Positions 23,369 to 35,878 of a stretch of 64,000 nt of DNA are shown piece after piece (position 1 is the stretch's first letter; each line of letters opens with the position of its first letter). The notes beneath the pieces were generated by a model. The model was not told where the DNA came from. It was given only the letters and a program-made list of their open reading frames with translations, and made no database searches. The stretch comes from Syncephalis fuscata (Eukaryota; Zoopagomycota; Zoopagomycetes; Zoopagales; Piptocephalidaceae), in NCBI GenBank assembly GCA_025786725.1, contig JAHLTZ010000010.1, positions 496,001-560,000 of the forward strand, given 5' to 3'. The position numbers and the translations under genes are program-made.

Positions 23369-26300
23369 TTATGCTTGTAAATATATACAACACATGTCTT
23401 ATGATTAACTTATAGAGCAATAGTATACAATGTAACTTACGGACTATTGATACAGATTATAAGCACACATAACACGTAGTGTGTTTTAATACACAGCCAA
23501 TTAATATACAATGTCACTTGCTTGCTATTGACAGTTATTACGCACACATGACATGGTATATGATTAGTGTATAATTAATTGCTATACATTGCACTTACAA
23601 ACTGTTAACAAATGTTATTAAACGTGTAATGTATGGCATATTTTAGTACATAGACAGTCGATATACAATGTCACTTACGATCTATTATTACAAGTTGTTA
23701 AATACATAGTGCATAACTGATTGGTATAAAATGCCACTTACAGCCTATTAACAAAAATTGTAAAACATACAACATATGTCATATGTTTATTATAGCTTAT
23801 TGATGTATCGTGTCACTTACGATCTATTAGCACAAATTATTTAACAAACGGCGTACAACATATATTTAGTAAATGGGTTTTTAATAGATGGTGTCACTTA
23901 TTCCTAATAATACAAATTATTAAACAAACATTATATGGCATATGTCTAGCATATGGTTGTTTAATACATAATGCTACTTACCCCCTATTAACATAAATGA
24001 TAAACACGCAGTACATGGCACGTGTTTAATGCATGGCTGCTTGATATGCAATGCTACTTACGCTCTATTGATGCATATAATTAGACATATAATGCATAAA
24101 ATATGTTTAAAGCACATTCAATACTATACAATGTCACTTACTTTCTATTAAAACAAGTTATTAAACGCACAAAATATGACATATATTTAGTGCATGGCTG
24201 ACAATGTACAATTCCATTTACCATCTATTAGAAATGCCATTGAATGCATAGTTTAGAGTTTGTCTAATACGTAGCTGGAAATATGCGGTGTAACTTACTA
24301 ACTATTAATACAAGTTATTGGATACATAGTTATGGCATATGTTTAACGTATAGCTGATCAAAGTGTAATGCTACTTACCAAATATCATGATACCTTATTA
24401 AGCGCAAAGTGCACAATATATTTTAGTACATAGTTAGTTGATAGGCACTATTGCTTACCAACTATTAGCACAGTTCGTTAAACATGCAGTACAAGTTAAG
24501 TATTTAGCGTATAGATGATTAATGCACAATGCCACTTACAACCTATTAATACAAGTTATTGAACAAATCGTGCACAGTATATGTTTAGTGCATAACTAGT
24601 TGATGCGCAATGCTACTTACTCAACATTGAGAAAGCTTATTAAGCGCAAAGTAGCAGTACTTTTTAGTACATAGTTGGCTGATAGGCAATATTACTTACA
24701 AACTATCAACACAATTCGTTAAACAGGCAGTATGAGTTAAATGGTTAGTATATAGCCTATTGTTATACAATGCCACTTACTAACTATTAATATGGTTTGT
24801 TGAAAACAAAATACATGGCATGTATTTAGTGCTTAGCTGATTGGCATCCAATGGCACTTACGTACTATTGGTGCAGGCTATTAAACATACAATGAATAGT
24901 ATATACTTAGTGTATAGCCTATTGGTATACAGTGCCACTTACTACCTATTAACACAAGTTATTGGACAAGCGGTATATAGCATATGTTTAGTAAATGGTT
25001 TTTAATTGGCAATGTCACTTACTTCCTAATAATACGAATTATTAAACAAACGATATATGACATATGTTTACTGCCTAGATAATTACTATACTATACCACC
25101 TACCACCTAATAACAATTCACCAGATACCCAGAACACAGCATATGTTTAACACATAGCTGATTGTTATGCAATGGCACTTACAGCTATTAACAATTATAA
25201 AATACACGATATGTTTACGCATAGCTGTTCTATGGATATCACTTACTAACTATTATTACAAGTGATTAAACGCACAATGCATGGCATATGTTTAGTGCAT
25301 AGCTGACTGATATGCAATGTCACTTACGAACTATTAATATAGATTATTAAGCGTAAAGTATATATATCGTGTGTTTAATACATAACTGAGTAATATATAA
25401 TTTTACTTACCAGCTATTAGCACAAGTTATTAAACAGACAGTATACGATCTATGTTTAGTGCACAGCTGATTGGTATGCATTGCCACTTACTAACTATTA
25501 ACAAATGCCATTAAACATGCAATGTATGGCACATGCTTAATGTATAGCTAATCAATTCACAATGTCACTTACGATCTATTAGTACAAGTTGTTAAGCGCA
25601 TAGTGCACCGTATATGTTTAATGTATATCTGACTGTTATAAAATGCCACTTACGACCTATTAACAAAAGTTGTTAAGCATACAGCGCATGGCATGTATTT
25701 ATTATATATATTATTAATGTATCATGCCACTTACTATCTATTAGCACAAATTAGTAGACAAGCGGTGTATAATGTATGTTTAGCAAATGGGGTTTTAATA
25801 TACAATGCTACTTACTAACTATTAACACATGCCATCAGACAAACGGTATATGGCATATATTTAGTGCATAGACGAATGATACGCAACACTACTTACTTTC
25901 TATTGGAACAAGTTAAGTACAAAGTTCATGAGAATATTTAGTGCACAATCAATCGGTAGACAATCCAACCTACCTTCTATTAGCAGCCATTTAGTGTGCA
26001 ATACACAGTATCTATTAGTGCATAGCCGATTGATATACAGTTTCACTTGCCAACTATCAACATAAGTTGTTAAACACAAAGTGTATGGTATATGTTTAGC
26101 ACATAGCCAATTGACATGCAATGGCACTTACCTTCTGTTAACGCAAATAATTTAACACGCAGTGCATAGCATATGTTAATGCATACCCAACTACTATACA
26201 ATGCCACCTACGCTCTATTATAAAACGTTGTTAAGCATACAGCGCATGATAATATTTAGTGCATATCTAATCGATTTACAATGCCGCTTACTTTCTATTA

Positions 26301-27104
26301 GCAAGTTTATTAGGCACACGGTACATAGTTTATGTTTAGTACATAGTTGCTTAATAAGTAATGCCACTTACCAACTATTAACATAAAATGTTAAAAATGC
26401 AATGCATGGTACATGTTTAGTGCATAGCTGGTTGCTATACAATGCTACTTACGGTCTATTAATACAAGTTAATAAAAAGACAGTGCATAGTTTATTGCGA
26501 TCAATACCACTTACTTTCTATTAACAAAGATTTATTAAGCACACGGTACACGGGCTATATTTAGTGCATAGTTGATTGATATGTAACGTCACTTACTAAC
26601 TATCAACATAAGTTGTTAAAATATAGCACATAACATATGTTTAGGGCATAGATAATTGGTATACAGTGTCACTTACGACCTGTCAATATCAGTTAAACAT
26701 GCAGTGCATAAATATGCTTAATACATAGTTAATTAATGAACAATGTTACTTACGCTCTATTAATGTGAATCCAACATGTTAGCATTATCAATGTGGTATT
26801 TGATTTAGTATTTTATGTTAGACTTACCTTGCATTAATAACTCTAATTCGATTTAATTAGCAAATGATTTTATTGTGTTTAACGCACATGATAAAGTATG
26901 TTAAGTGCTGTGGCAGTGGCCCTTAAGCACAACTTACCGACTACTGTTACCATGGTCGGTTATATGTTAATAAAGTATTAATTTGTCTATTTATTGTAAT
27001 CACAACATACCAACATGAGCTGCGGCTGGCATAGCGTCCACCATGACTGTACTGGCTACAAAAGCCACAAGAAGGGTGCAGACAGTGGCAATAGAAAGCT
27101 TCAT
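23369..27104 (-). CDS. Microexon-array secreted/membrane protein, IR2 left copy
   Basis: Minus-strand copy of the gene at 40752-44495. Exon 1 (27104 down to ~27011) encodes the same signal peptide. On the plus strand each unit shows ACTTAC-NNN-CTATTA, the reverse complement of TAATAG-NNN-GTAAGT. I read all 45 microexons in this arm and they match the right arm, including the three 15-nt ones, with two exceptions. Microexon 23 (near 25192) has two bases instead of three, amid several one-base deletions clustered at ~25190-25250. Microexon 44 (near 23530) has a GCAAGT donor where the right copy has GTAAGT. The cluster looks like local consensus error; if real, this copy is frameshifted before its transmembrane segment. 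The stop codon is at 23369-23371. It converges on RAD51. Confidence 0.72.
23440..26935 (-). repeat. Tandem array of ~45 homologous introns, left copy
   Basis: About 43 diverged units of ~81 bp, each an intron plus a 3-nt exon, read on the minus strand. The conserved landmarks per unit on the plus strand are a 3' ACTTAC donor complement, a central GGCATATGTTTAGTGCATAG-type stretch, and CTATTA at the acceptor. The sequence between landmarks is clearly homologous between units but variable; the triplet itself is not conserved. Confidence 0.9.
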
Positions 27105-28320
27105 GTTGATGTTGATTTGCTAAAACAGACAAACAAAATGAGCAATATAGTGTGGCTGATATAGAGTGAATGGCAGCGAATACTTGGCAGAAAGTAGATT
27201 GTAATGATGATACTATTAATTAGCCCTATGTATTTTGTAATCTATTTAAACACTTGGCTAGTCTGAGATACTAGTATTCTATGCTTATGGACTATCCTAT
27301 TGGGGTGCAATGTAACTAATAAAACATCCCACATGTGACTTAACGCACGCTTATACCAATACGTAGATGGTATGACAATGTACAGCCAGGCCTTACCGCA
27401 ACCCGTTTGGAATTTATGCAAATGATGTAGTGATGTCAATGGTCCAGTGCACATGCAGTTAAAATTTATATGCCTGTCTGTATTGCATTTCTGTACAATT
27501 CACCTATACAACGTAAACTAGTTTATTGATTTTACCGAAGCAACGATAATGCATTTCTGTGTCTTTGCTATTGCTTTCGCCAATAACTTCAACGCTCAAA
27601 TTCAGCATGCATTTCAAACAGCGCTTAGACACAGATGCAACAGCAGCATTAGCACACTGAATTTGTATTCCTTTAAAGACATAGACTATCGTGCATAAGC
27701 TGACTAGAATTTCTTAAATTATTAAAATACACTGATTGGTTCACACGCCCATTTAATTTGACACTGCGACTTGACTGCGGAAATGAACAGCTCATTTTAG
27801 CAATGTACTACCAACTGTTGATACTGGCTTGACCGTTAACAATTGCTTACCGACCTTTTGCACAGTAGTATTTTTGATAATAAATATTGAGTCCGAATAT
27901 CAATAGTGTCGATTATTTAAGCATAAAGCAATCTAAAGCCATTATGATGTACTTATTAGATCGTTTAGCCATGTGTGGACGATCTTGAGCTTACAGTAGC
28001 AATGCATGGCATATCAGTTGGTAGCAATTCTGGTTTACAAATGACTCATTCGGCAGTAACAAAAATGGCTTATCACAGATGCACAAATCAAACTGCATTG
28101 GAAAAAGGCCAGAGTCGGGATTTGGCAGTGGTGAATTCCATACAACTCCTCACCAGTCTAAATCAATGGCCACATGTCGTAGCAGCTTCAAGAGTTATAA
28201 TTTTTCATCAAAGCTATCCCTTTTAGCATTCAATATTGCTTTAGCTGTGGACAAGTTATTGCACAATAGAATGTTTTTAATATAAATATACACCTAATTA
28301 CTTTTTGCTTAATAAAACAT
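27105..28320. other. Upstream DNA of the left microexon gene inside IR2
   Basis: About 1.2 kb shared with 39538-40751. Short frames (27242-27454 -, 27549-27698 +, 27975-28226 +) are duplicated only because the arm is duplicated, and none resembles a known protein. It should contain the promoter of the microexon gene; a pyrimidine-TTTTAG-like element just before the ATG could be the acceptor of a 5' UTR intron. Confidence 0.5.
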
Positions 28321-29000
28321 TAATCTTTCCCGTTAATAGTATTCATTAGGTCAGATACCGTACCGATATTGTTAAAGTATTTTAGTTCATATTAGCAGAT
28401 ATAGCTTAAAATAAAAATTTTGTTTCATAGTTTACAGCTACATTTTCAAAACAATGCAAAAATGTTGCTTTTATTATTAAAAAATCAATGACGCATTCAA
28501 AGCACGAATGCTACATCTTCAGTATAAATTGAAACTAGAACTAAAAATAAAACACAGAAACACGCTATTTTATTAAGAAAACCGATACTAAAAAGTAGAG
28601 GCAGAAAGATATAGTAAAAGATAGACAAAAGTTTTATTGATGATAAAAATGCTATATTGCACTAACCATTAATTAATTACTAGCAATTTAATGTGATGCT
28701 ACACGACTATTGCCTTATATGGCACGACAACGTAATCATGCAAATGATTGGCTGTAAAATCCCATAGATGACGCACGCACAGCGTTATTTTTTTACTTTG
28801 ATGCATGTTTTCCATTCTCGCTGTATTTTAGTCTTAAGACTGTCTGAGCACCTGCGTAAATAGTTTATGTTTGTGCATATATGTGCCAAATTGAGGTAAA
28901 CCATTTAAAAAGCAATATTTATCCATAGCTAATGAAGTGTATTAGAATCTTTTATAACATAATTATCATGTAAGTTGCTTATAGAAATTTAGTAATATTT

Positions 29001-32000
29001 GTTAATCAAACTGATGCTAGGCTTATTATTGTCGCTTTTCCACTAGCCTCTGTGCTTCTTTCAATAATACTATTGAGCCTTGCCTGGTTAAGTGGTTTAA
29101 CTCGTCGTAGCACGCCCTGGTTATTTTTATCGCATGACGCGTCTTACACTGATAGCTGTTCCAGCAGCACTAATGGTTCAGATGTCGGAGAAGTGAAATT
29201 TTTTGAAGAGAAATCTGTTGCAACAAAGCATGATCATTTAGCCAAAGTGTTTACTGCAGTTCGTAAGCGTAATATTCTGGCCGACGCGTTTATGTTGATG
29301 GGTGGTTCCGTTTCCTTTTTTGCATCTGTTTGGGAATGTTATAAATTGATTAATGCTACAGAAATTTCACAAGCATACTGGAAGCAAATTATTGCTGGCA
29401 ACATTATTTGTTGGGTAAGTGTTTGAATTTAATGATAGTATTAATTAATTTGTATTTTAATTTTATATGATTTCTATAGCTGTACATTACAGCAATATCA
29501 ATTGTACGACTACGTCACAAGATAACCAAGTTGTTACTAAGTCTTAGATTTCACCAACTATTTTTGATCGTTGTTGCATATGCATCCTTATTTTTGGGCC
29601 ATGTTTGGCACCAGCGCCAGCTGATAATAACTGGACAACTGGAATGGTCGTCCAGTGCCGCTTTGTTAATGGTGGGAATGCAATTTGCTTTGCTTGGTGC
29701 TTTTCTATCTCAAGGTGTAGCGAAAGAAGCTTCTTCAGGTCGTATCGTGACCTTAGAGAATATTGCATCAATACTGGATTGCATCCTATTTACTTGGATT
29801 GGACCACTACTTTCAATAGGTGCTAAAAGACGTTTGGAAGATTGTGACATGTGGGATTTACCCAAACGAGAGCAAGCAAATATTATTTCACATATATATA
29901 GGAGAATATCGTAAGCAGCTATAAAACAGTCATTTAATAATGCAAATAACTTATATTTTCAAAATAAGATGCCACTCAATTTTGCGAGGCATTATATTAG
30001 TAAGCCGGTTTGATATTGCTTGCCAAGTGGCATTTGCTGTTCTATGGAGCGGTTCGCTATACGCAATACCATACTTCATGTACTGCTTATTATCCAATAT
30101 TGCCAATCCCGATGAAATATCCACTGTATTGCCATGGGTGTATATGATCGGCATGCTATTGGCAATGATTAGTTCGGGGATTTTCTACCAACAGGCTCAT
30201 TTTATTGGTCAACGTCTTCGTGTGCGAAGCAGAACACTTATCATGGATCAGCTTTTTCAGAAATGTTTAAATAAGCCGCCGTGCAATCCACAAAGCTCTA
30301 TACCAATTCACGATAAATCTACCGAAGCATCTACCGTTGATCCAAGCTATAATTCACAGCTTTTATCCTGGGATGCTGACATCATCACCTGTATGATAAA
30401 AACTGAAACGGAAGATATTTCTGAGGCGCTAGGCAACATCCATACTGGAGTTGGCGGTGTCATTCAGATTATACTAGCTGCTATTTTTCTATGGAATCTT
30501 ATAGGCACTTCAATGCTATTCGGTCTGGCAGGGATTTGTGTGATTACTGCATTCATTGGTATTTTAAGTATTGTTATGACAAGAATATACAGTAATTTAT
30601 TAACAGCAACAAATAATCGCAAGATTTGCGTTCAAGAGGTATTTAGCTATTGATTCGTATAATTTCTTATGTCTAATGCAATAACAGGCGCTTCGCAATA
30701 TATATAATATAAGATTATTGGCATGGGAGAAACTTATTCTACGTAAAATAAACCAAGCACGTAATGAAGAACTGGATGCCTTGTGGCATCGTCAACTGAC
30801 CTATGCCGGATTCATTATGGCAACTAGAGGTGGCCCAGCAATAATTGGTAGCTGTGCTCTAGGCGGATATACTTTATTTTTGCAACAAAAACTTGATGCA
30901 TCGACTGCTTTCACGTGCTTAATTTTGTTTGAATTGCTAGCATCGGCCATCATTCAGCTACCTGATATTATCTATTGGTGCTCTCAGTGCGGTGCAAGTA
31001 ACAAGAAAATTACTGCATTTTTATCTCAACAGGAAACAATGGATGTTGCAATGAGCGACTATATGGATATTAGAGAAAGAAACGATCGAGTTGCCATCTC
31101 TGACGGAGAGTTTAGTTGGTATCAACAAGAAGAAATTGAATGGAACATAGAAAGTGGTGTGGTAATCACACGAACTAACTTTAGTTTGACCAGTATTCAT
31201 ATTGAATTTAAATTAAATAAACTTAATATTATTACTGGTGGGCCAAGCAGCGGCAAAACCTCACTACTAATGGCTCTGCTTGATGGTAAGTACATTTAGC
31301 AATAATAAAAGGCAAAGGCTCATGTAACTTTGCGCACATAGAAATGCCACGCAATTCAGGAACTGTCTTTCTTCCAAAGAACAGACGTGTTTATGAAAAC
31401 TATGGAACACCCAATAGCAGCATAGCATTCGTTGCTCAAAAGCCATGGATACGCAATGCATCTATTCGAGACAACATTTTATTTGGTAGACTATATGATG
31501 AAATCAGATATACTCAGGTTCTACAAGCATGCGCACTTGAATTCGATATCGATAATTTATACGCAGGAGATGAGACAATTTTGGGCGATAATGGTATCAA
31601 ATTGCTACTATCCCAAGAACAACGTATATCCTTGGCTCGTGCTGTATACAGCCAGGCTAAACATTTAATTATCGACGACTGTTTTACAGCATTGGAACCA
31701 GCACTATTTGAGCATATTGCAAATAACTGCTTGCTTGGCCCTTTAATGTGTGATCGTACATGTATTCTAGTAACAAATCAACTAGAACTTTTTGAACAAA
31801 CTGCTGTGTTTGCAGTATTATTAAAAAGTGGACATGTTGCTGCCAAAGGACCGCCAATGATGGTGCTGGAACACATGAAAAACATGAAGACTACACCCTT
31901 TGATATAGTGGATGGGTTAAGTTTGCGATCAGCCGATAGCGTTGTGGTAGTCGACTATCCTATCTATAGTGTTGCTCGAAAGGCCGATAATATACCGAAA

Positions 32001-34198
32001 GAAAAAGCCGTTCAGCCTGAAGAGGTGCCGACTCCTAATACGGCACTCGATAAGAAATGTATTACTAGCTACAAGATGTATTTAAGCGCTGCTGGCTCTA
32101 TAAATTCTTGGATATTTGCACTCATACTAGTATTAATATGTCAAGCAGCCATTATTTATCAACTATACTGGCTACGTATATGGGTCACCGATGTAGACAA
32201 TAATCAGCATTCTAAGTTTTATTTTGGTATTTATGCTTTACTTACAGCAACCTCGGTGATGGCAATTGGTATACCAGCAGCTTATTTATATGCAATGGGA
32301 ATCAAGACAGGCGAAACGATGCATAATAGACTAATTAGCAGTATTATGCATGCCAATATGAAGCTATTTGATACAACGCCAGTTGATGTATTGTTGCGTC
32401 GTTTATTTCAACAATCAATTGTTGTTGATCAAGAGTTGCCTATTAATATTACATCTCTTGTTGGCAGTGTTGTAACATTTCTTGGTTATTTAGTTGTGGC
32501 CATCATAGCTGTTCCAGTATTTACGCCTGTTGCGCTGCTTTTAGGTAAGTTAATAGCTGTTTCTTTATCGGCCAACAACATTGACTATTTTCAAATAGTT
32601 GTATGGCATTACTATGCTGCTAGATATTATTTAAGAACATCATATTATTTAAAGAAATTAACAGTTAATTTTAAAAGCGATTTTTTATTGCTATTAAATG
32701 AAGTACTAAGGTATTCAAGATAGCAGTAATATATTTATTGTATTAATCTAAAGCTTAATAGAGATCCTGTGACTATTCGAGTATCGGGAATACAGGAACG
32801 GCTTACAGCAGAGGGAGAAAGATTAATTGATGCCATGAGTCGGCCAGCCTATTTACAAGCTGCAGCCAGTCAGTGGATGTTGAATCAGGCTCGTATGGCT
32901 TCCGTATTTGCTGTATGGTCAACTATATCGCTGATGTTGTTATCATTGGACACAATTGATGCAAGTCTTTTTGGATTTGTTGTTGTATGCATGCTAATAC
33001 CCAGCCTCTCTATTAATGTAAGTAATAGTTGCTATGGAAAATCTGCCATTTACACAATCACTACAGGGCATGATTGAACATATGACCAAGGTCGGGGAAG
33101 ATACAAGAGCGATAAAGTTTATTGCAAAGTATTTGCAGATTACCCAAGAATCAGCAAAAAATACAGGTGCTATTAGCCTTTCAGTACATGTAGGTATTTT
33201 AGAATAAGTAGACAGTTATAATTTACACAGTTATTAGTGGCCAAATCAAGGAGCTATTGAGATTCAAACGCTTTCATCAATGAAAACCGGCAATTCTTAT
33301 CTGCCAGTCCATTCTTTATCTATATCAATTGGTTCAGGTGAACGAGTTGGTATTTATGGACGAACCAGTAAGTTATTGCTATTTATTATTACCATCGTCA
33401 TTGCCATTATTAACATATAGTTAGGCACTGAACGATTTAGCCTTCCTGCTGCCCTACTTAGGCTGATTGAGAGCAGTGACGGACATTTATTTATTGATGG
33501 TGTTGACATTAGTAAAGTTTCACTTTATGATCTGCGATCACGAGTAACGTTTATTTCAAACAAACCGATCCTACTTAGTGGCACACTTCGCAGTAATCTT
33601 GATCCATTTGGTAGACACGAAGATACCACCATATGCGATGTGCTTTACCGCTGCCATTTGATCAACGATGATGAAAGCGCTGTGTTATCACGGGACTTGA
33701 GAAATCTGGATTTGGAAGTGGAGGAAAACGATCCTAAATTTAGTATGTCCGAACGAAGACTACTTGCAGTGGCCCAAGCTATTTTACGCAATAATAAAGT
33801 AAGCGGAATTCAACTATTGCATACCGGCCTATGCTAATGATTACTACAGGTGGTTATTGTTGATGAATCAATGACTGATGACCCAGATACGGATGCACAA
33901 TTACAACAAATTGTTCATAGCGAATTTAAAAATGCTACTATGCTGTTGATTTCACCTCAGCCGCATCTGGCAGTTGATTATGACCATATCCTTGTATTTG
34001 GTAAGTTTAATTGCTGTTTATATTTGCATTATACAATTACTAATAAACAATTCAGATGAAGATCGTCCAGCAGAGTGGGATACACCGGCCAATCTTATCT
34101 ATAGACAAAATAGTAATTTCCATGCTATTTGTCAGCGATTTGGTGACATTGAACTACTTAAAGCGATGGCTTTAAACAAGCCTAAACCAATGAAATAG
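29001..34198 (+). CDS. ABCC (MRP)-type transporter with degenerate ATP sites
   Basis: Start unresolved (first frame near 29001, no clean ATG). Exons from there: to 29414, 29480-29910, 29969-30638, 30688-31285, 31342-32544, 32608-32711, 32763-33017, 33067-33189, 33238-33367, 33425-33798, 33850-34000, 34056-34198. Layout TMD0/L0-TMD1-NBD1-TMD2-NBD2 as in full ABCC proteins (FTWIGPLLSIGAKRRLEDCD is the classical L0/TMD1 entry). NBD1 keeps Walker A (GGPSSGKTS), but its signature is LLSQEQ, Walker B is HLIIDDCF and the H-loop His is Asn (LVTNQLE). NBD2 Walker A reads GRTSTERFS with no Lys, the signature is FSMSERR, and the H-loop is LISPQP. The fold is intact over ~1500 residues, so it may be a non-hydrolysing relative. 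It converges on the DJ-1 gene (50 bp). Confidence 0.85.
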
Positions 34199-34248
34199 CA
34201 GTTATTACAATAAACTATTGTCAAATTGGTAATGAAAGCGTGTTTTAT

Positions 34249-35106
34249 TTATTTTGAGTTCAATGAATCAAGCATTGCTTTGGCCACTCCAGAAGAGCTA
34301 TTGGGGTTCTGACCCGTAACTAAACGGGTGTTTTGACCAACTACATGTTCTCCCCAAGGCTCGGATGCCTTGGAGTAAGAGGCGCCATGATCGCGTAACA
34401 GATCCTCTAGCATGAATGGCATAACAGAGCTTAAACCTATCATCATTATTGATTAACATAAGTTTAATTGTAATTAATCGATTACTTACCAACAGCGTCT
34501 TCTTCAGCATTGCTGAAGCCTGTGACGTTGTGTTCAGCTACCAAGTAGTTGCCATTCGACAGTTTAACATTTACGATACCGGCCGGACCATGGCAAACAG
34601 CGCCGATCACACCACCTTGTTCGTATACCTTGCGTACAATGTTGGCAGATAGTTCGTTTTCAGCAAGGTCAAACATGGGTCCTATTTACAATAATGGTAG
34701 TCAATGGGTACACAACAGATTTAGATAAGTATGGCGATAGAACAATGTCATCTAGCTTACCGTGACCACCAGGGAAGAAAACACCACTTAAATTACTAAT
34801 ATCCTCATCAGTGATACTTGATAGGTATTCGGTATTTTCGATGGATGCTACAACCGAAGCATTTTCCAAAAACTTGGCGCAAATAGGATCATCGCGGAAA
34901 GCCTCCACAGAGCTTGGATCCACTGGTGATTTACCGCCCTTGGGCGTTACAAAGCGAATACGATACTCTTTAGACAGTACTTCGTAAGGATGGGCCAATT
35001 CAGGTAAATAGAAGCCAGTTGGTTTGCCAGTATTTCCCAATTGACTGTGCGAGGTGAGGACAAATAGAACAGTGCCTTTGGGGGCGGTACCTGTGCTGGA
35101 CGACAT
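34249..35106 (-). CDS. DJ-1/PfpI family protein, Hsp31-like (glyoxalase III type)
   Basis: Three exons: 34761-35106, 34490-34681, 34249-34436. Key motifs: GFYLPELAHPYEVL with the conserved Glu, VTPKGGKSPVDP, GVFFPGGHGPMFDLAEN, and the nucleophile elbow GAVCHGPAGIVNVKL with Cys-His of the Hsp31 class; VTGFSNAEED and VTGQNPNSSSGVAKAML complete the domain. Fungal Hsp31/Hsp3101-type enzymes convert methylglyoxal to D-lactate without glutathione and act as stress chaperones. Length (~241 aa) fits the class. No targeting signal is seen, so it is probably cytosolic. It is tail-to-tail with the ABC transporter. Confidence 0.92.
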
Positions 35107-35878
35107 ATTGTTTAATTGGTGGTTGTGCAATAGTAGCAATAGCTATCAGCAAAAATAAGCAAAGAAGAATAAACGACAGAATTGATGGTTCAGATCAAAA
35201 GAGAGAAGCTATGTAGGATAAATAATGGGCGTTAACACTGTGCGGTTTTAAAGAAAACTGAACCATTGATGACGTGTCTATAAGGCGGCGTTTCAAGTGA
35301 ATCGTATCACCTTCAAATCAATGCTGACAAATGGATGAAGTTTGGGCAAATAGTTCTTTTTTTTAATGTCAAAATACCGAAATCATATTGCGTAGTGCTA
35401 TGCCACCAGTGTCATTTAAAAGATATTAGTAATTATAGATGACAAATATGAGTAGAACTGTCAGCTTTATTGTAGTGTCTAATCTATCGATACAATTGGA
35501 GTTAAATAAATAATTTGATTTCTAACTACATTGTTTTAAATTTACACCTATTGTTAGTATAATATTATCAATTTATTATTAGATTGATTTAATTTACTCG
35601 ATAAAATTATCGTTTGCCGTTGATACAGTTTTAAAAAATTGAATAACAGCATACGAATGACTGGTAACACCGTAACAGGCAAGTCCTACAGCGTTCCAAA
35701 AGATAAGTGTTTTACTATACCTAATAAACCAAATCCAATTCAGTTAGTAATGAGGCCTTTGCCATCATTATTGCAACTGAGTGAGAATACAGTTTCCATT
35801 TGCTTTGGTTGGCATTCTTTTCGTTTATCTTAGCTGGCTCGTTGGTTATTTATCCTGTTCAGTAATCTCAACTGTAAT
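35107..35878. other. Divergent promoter region, DJ-1 and MBOAT
   Basis: About 770 bp between the two start codons. It is AT-rich with a few short frames (35639-35833, 35781-36095) that overlap the MBOAT start in other frames and show no domain. It presumably holds both promoters. Confidence 0.5.

Noticed and set aside
23400-26950. CRISPR-like or centromeric-satellite reading of the ~81-bp periodic array
   Set aside because: Units are diverged along their full length, with no constant repeat plus unique spacer. The regular GTAAGT...TAATAG edges, phase-1 triplets, signal-peptide exon and terminal stop fit a spliced gene better.
27975-28226. 83-codon ORF in IR2, duplicated at 39631-39882
   Set aside because: Again duplicated with the arm; no signal, domain or splice context. 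The same holds for 27242-27454/40402-40614 and 27549-27698.
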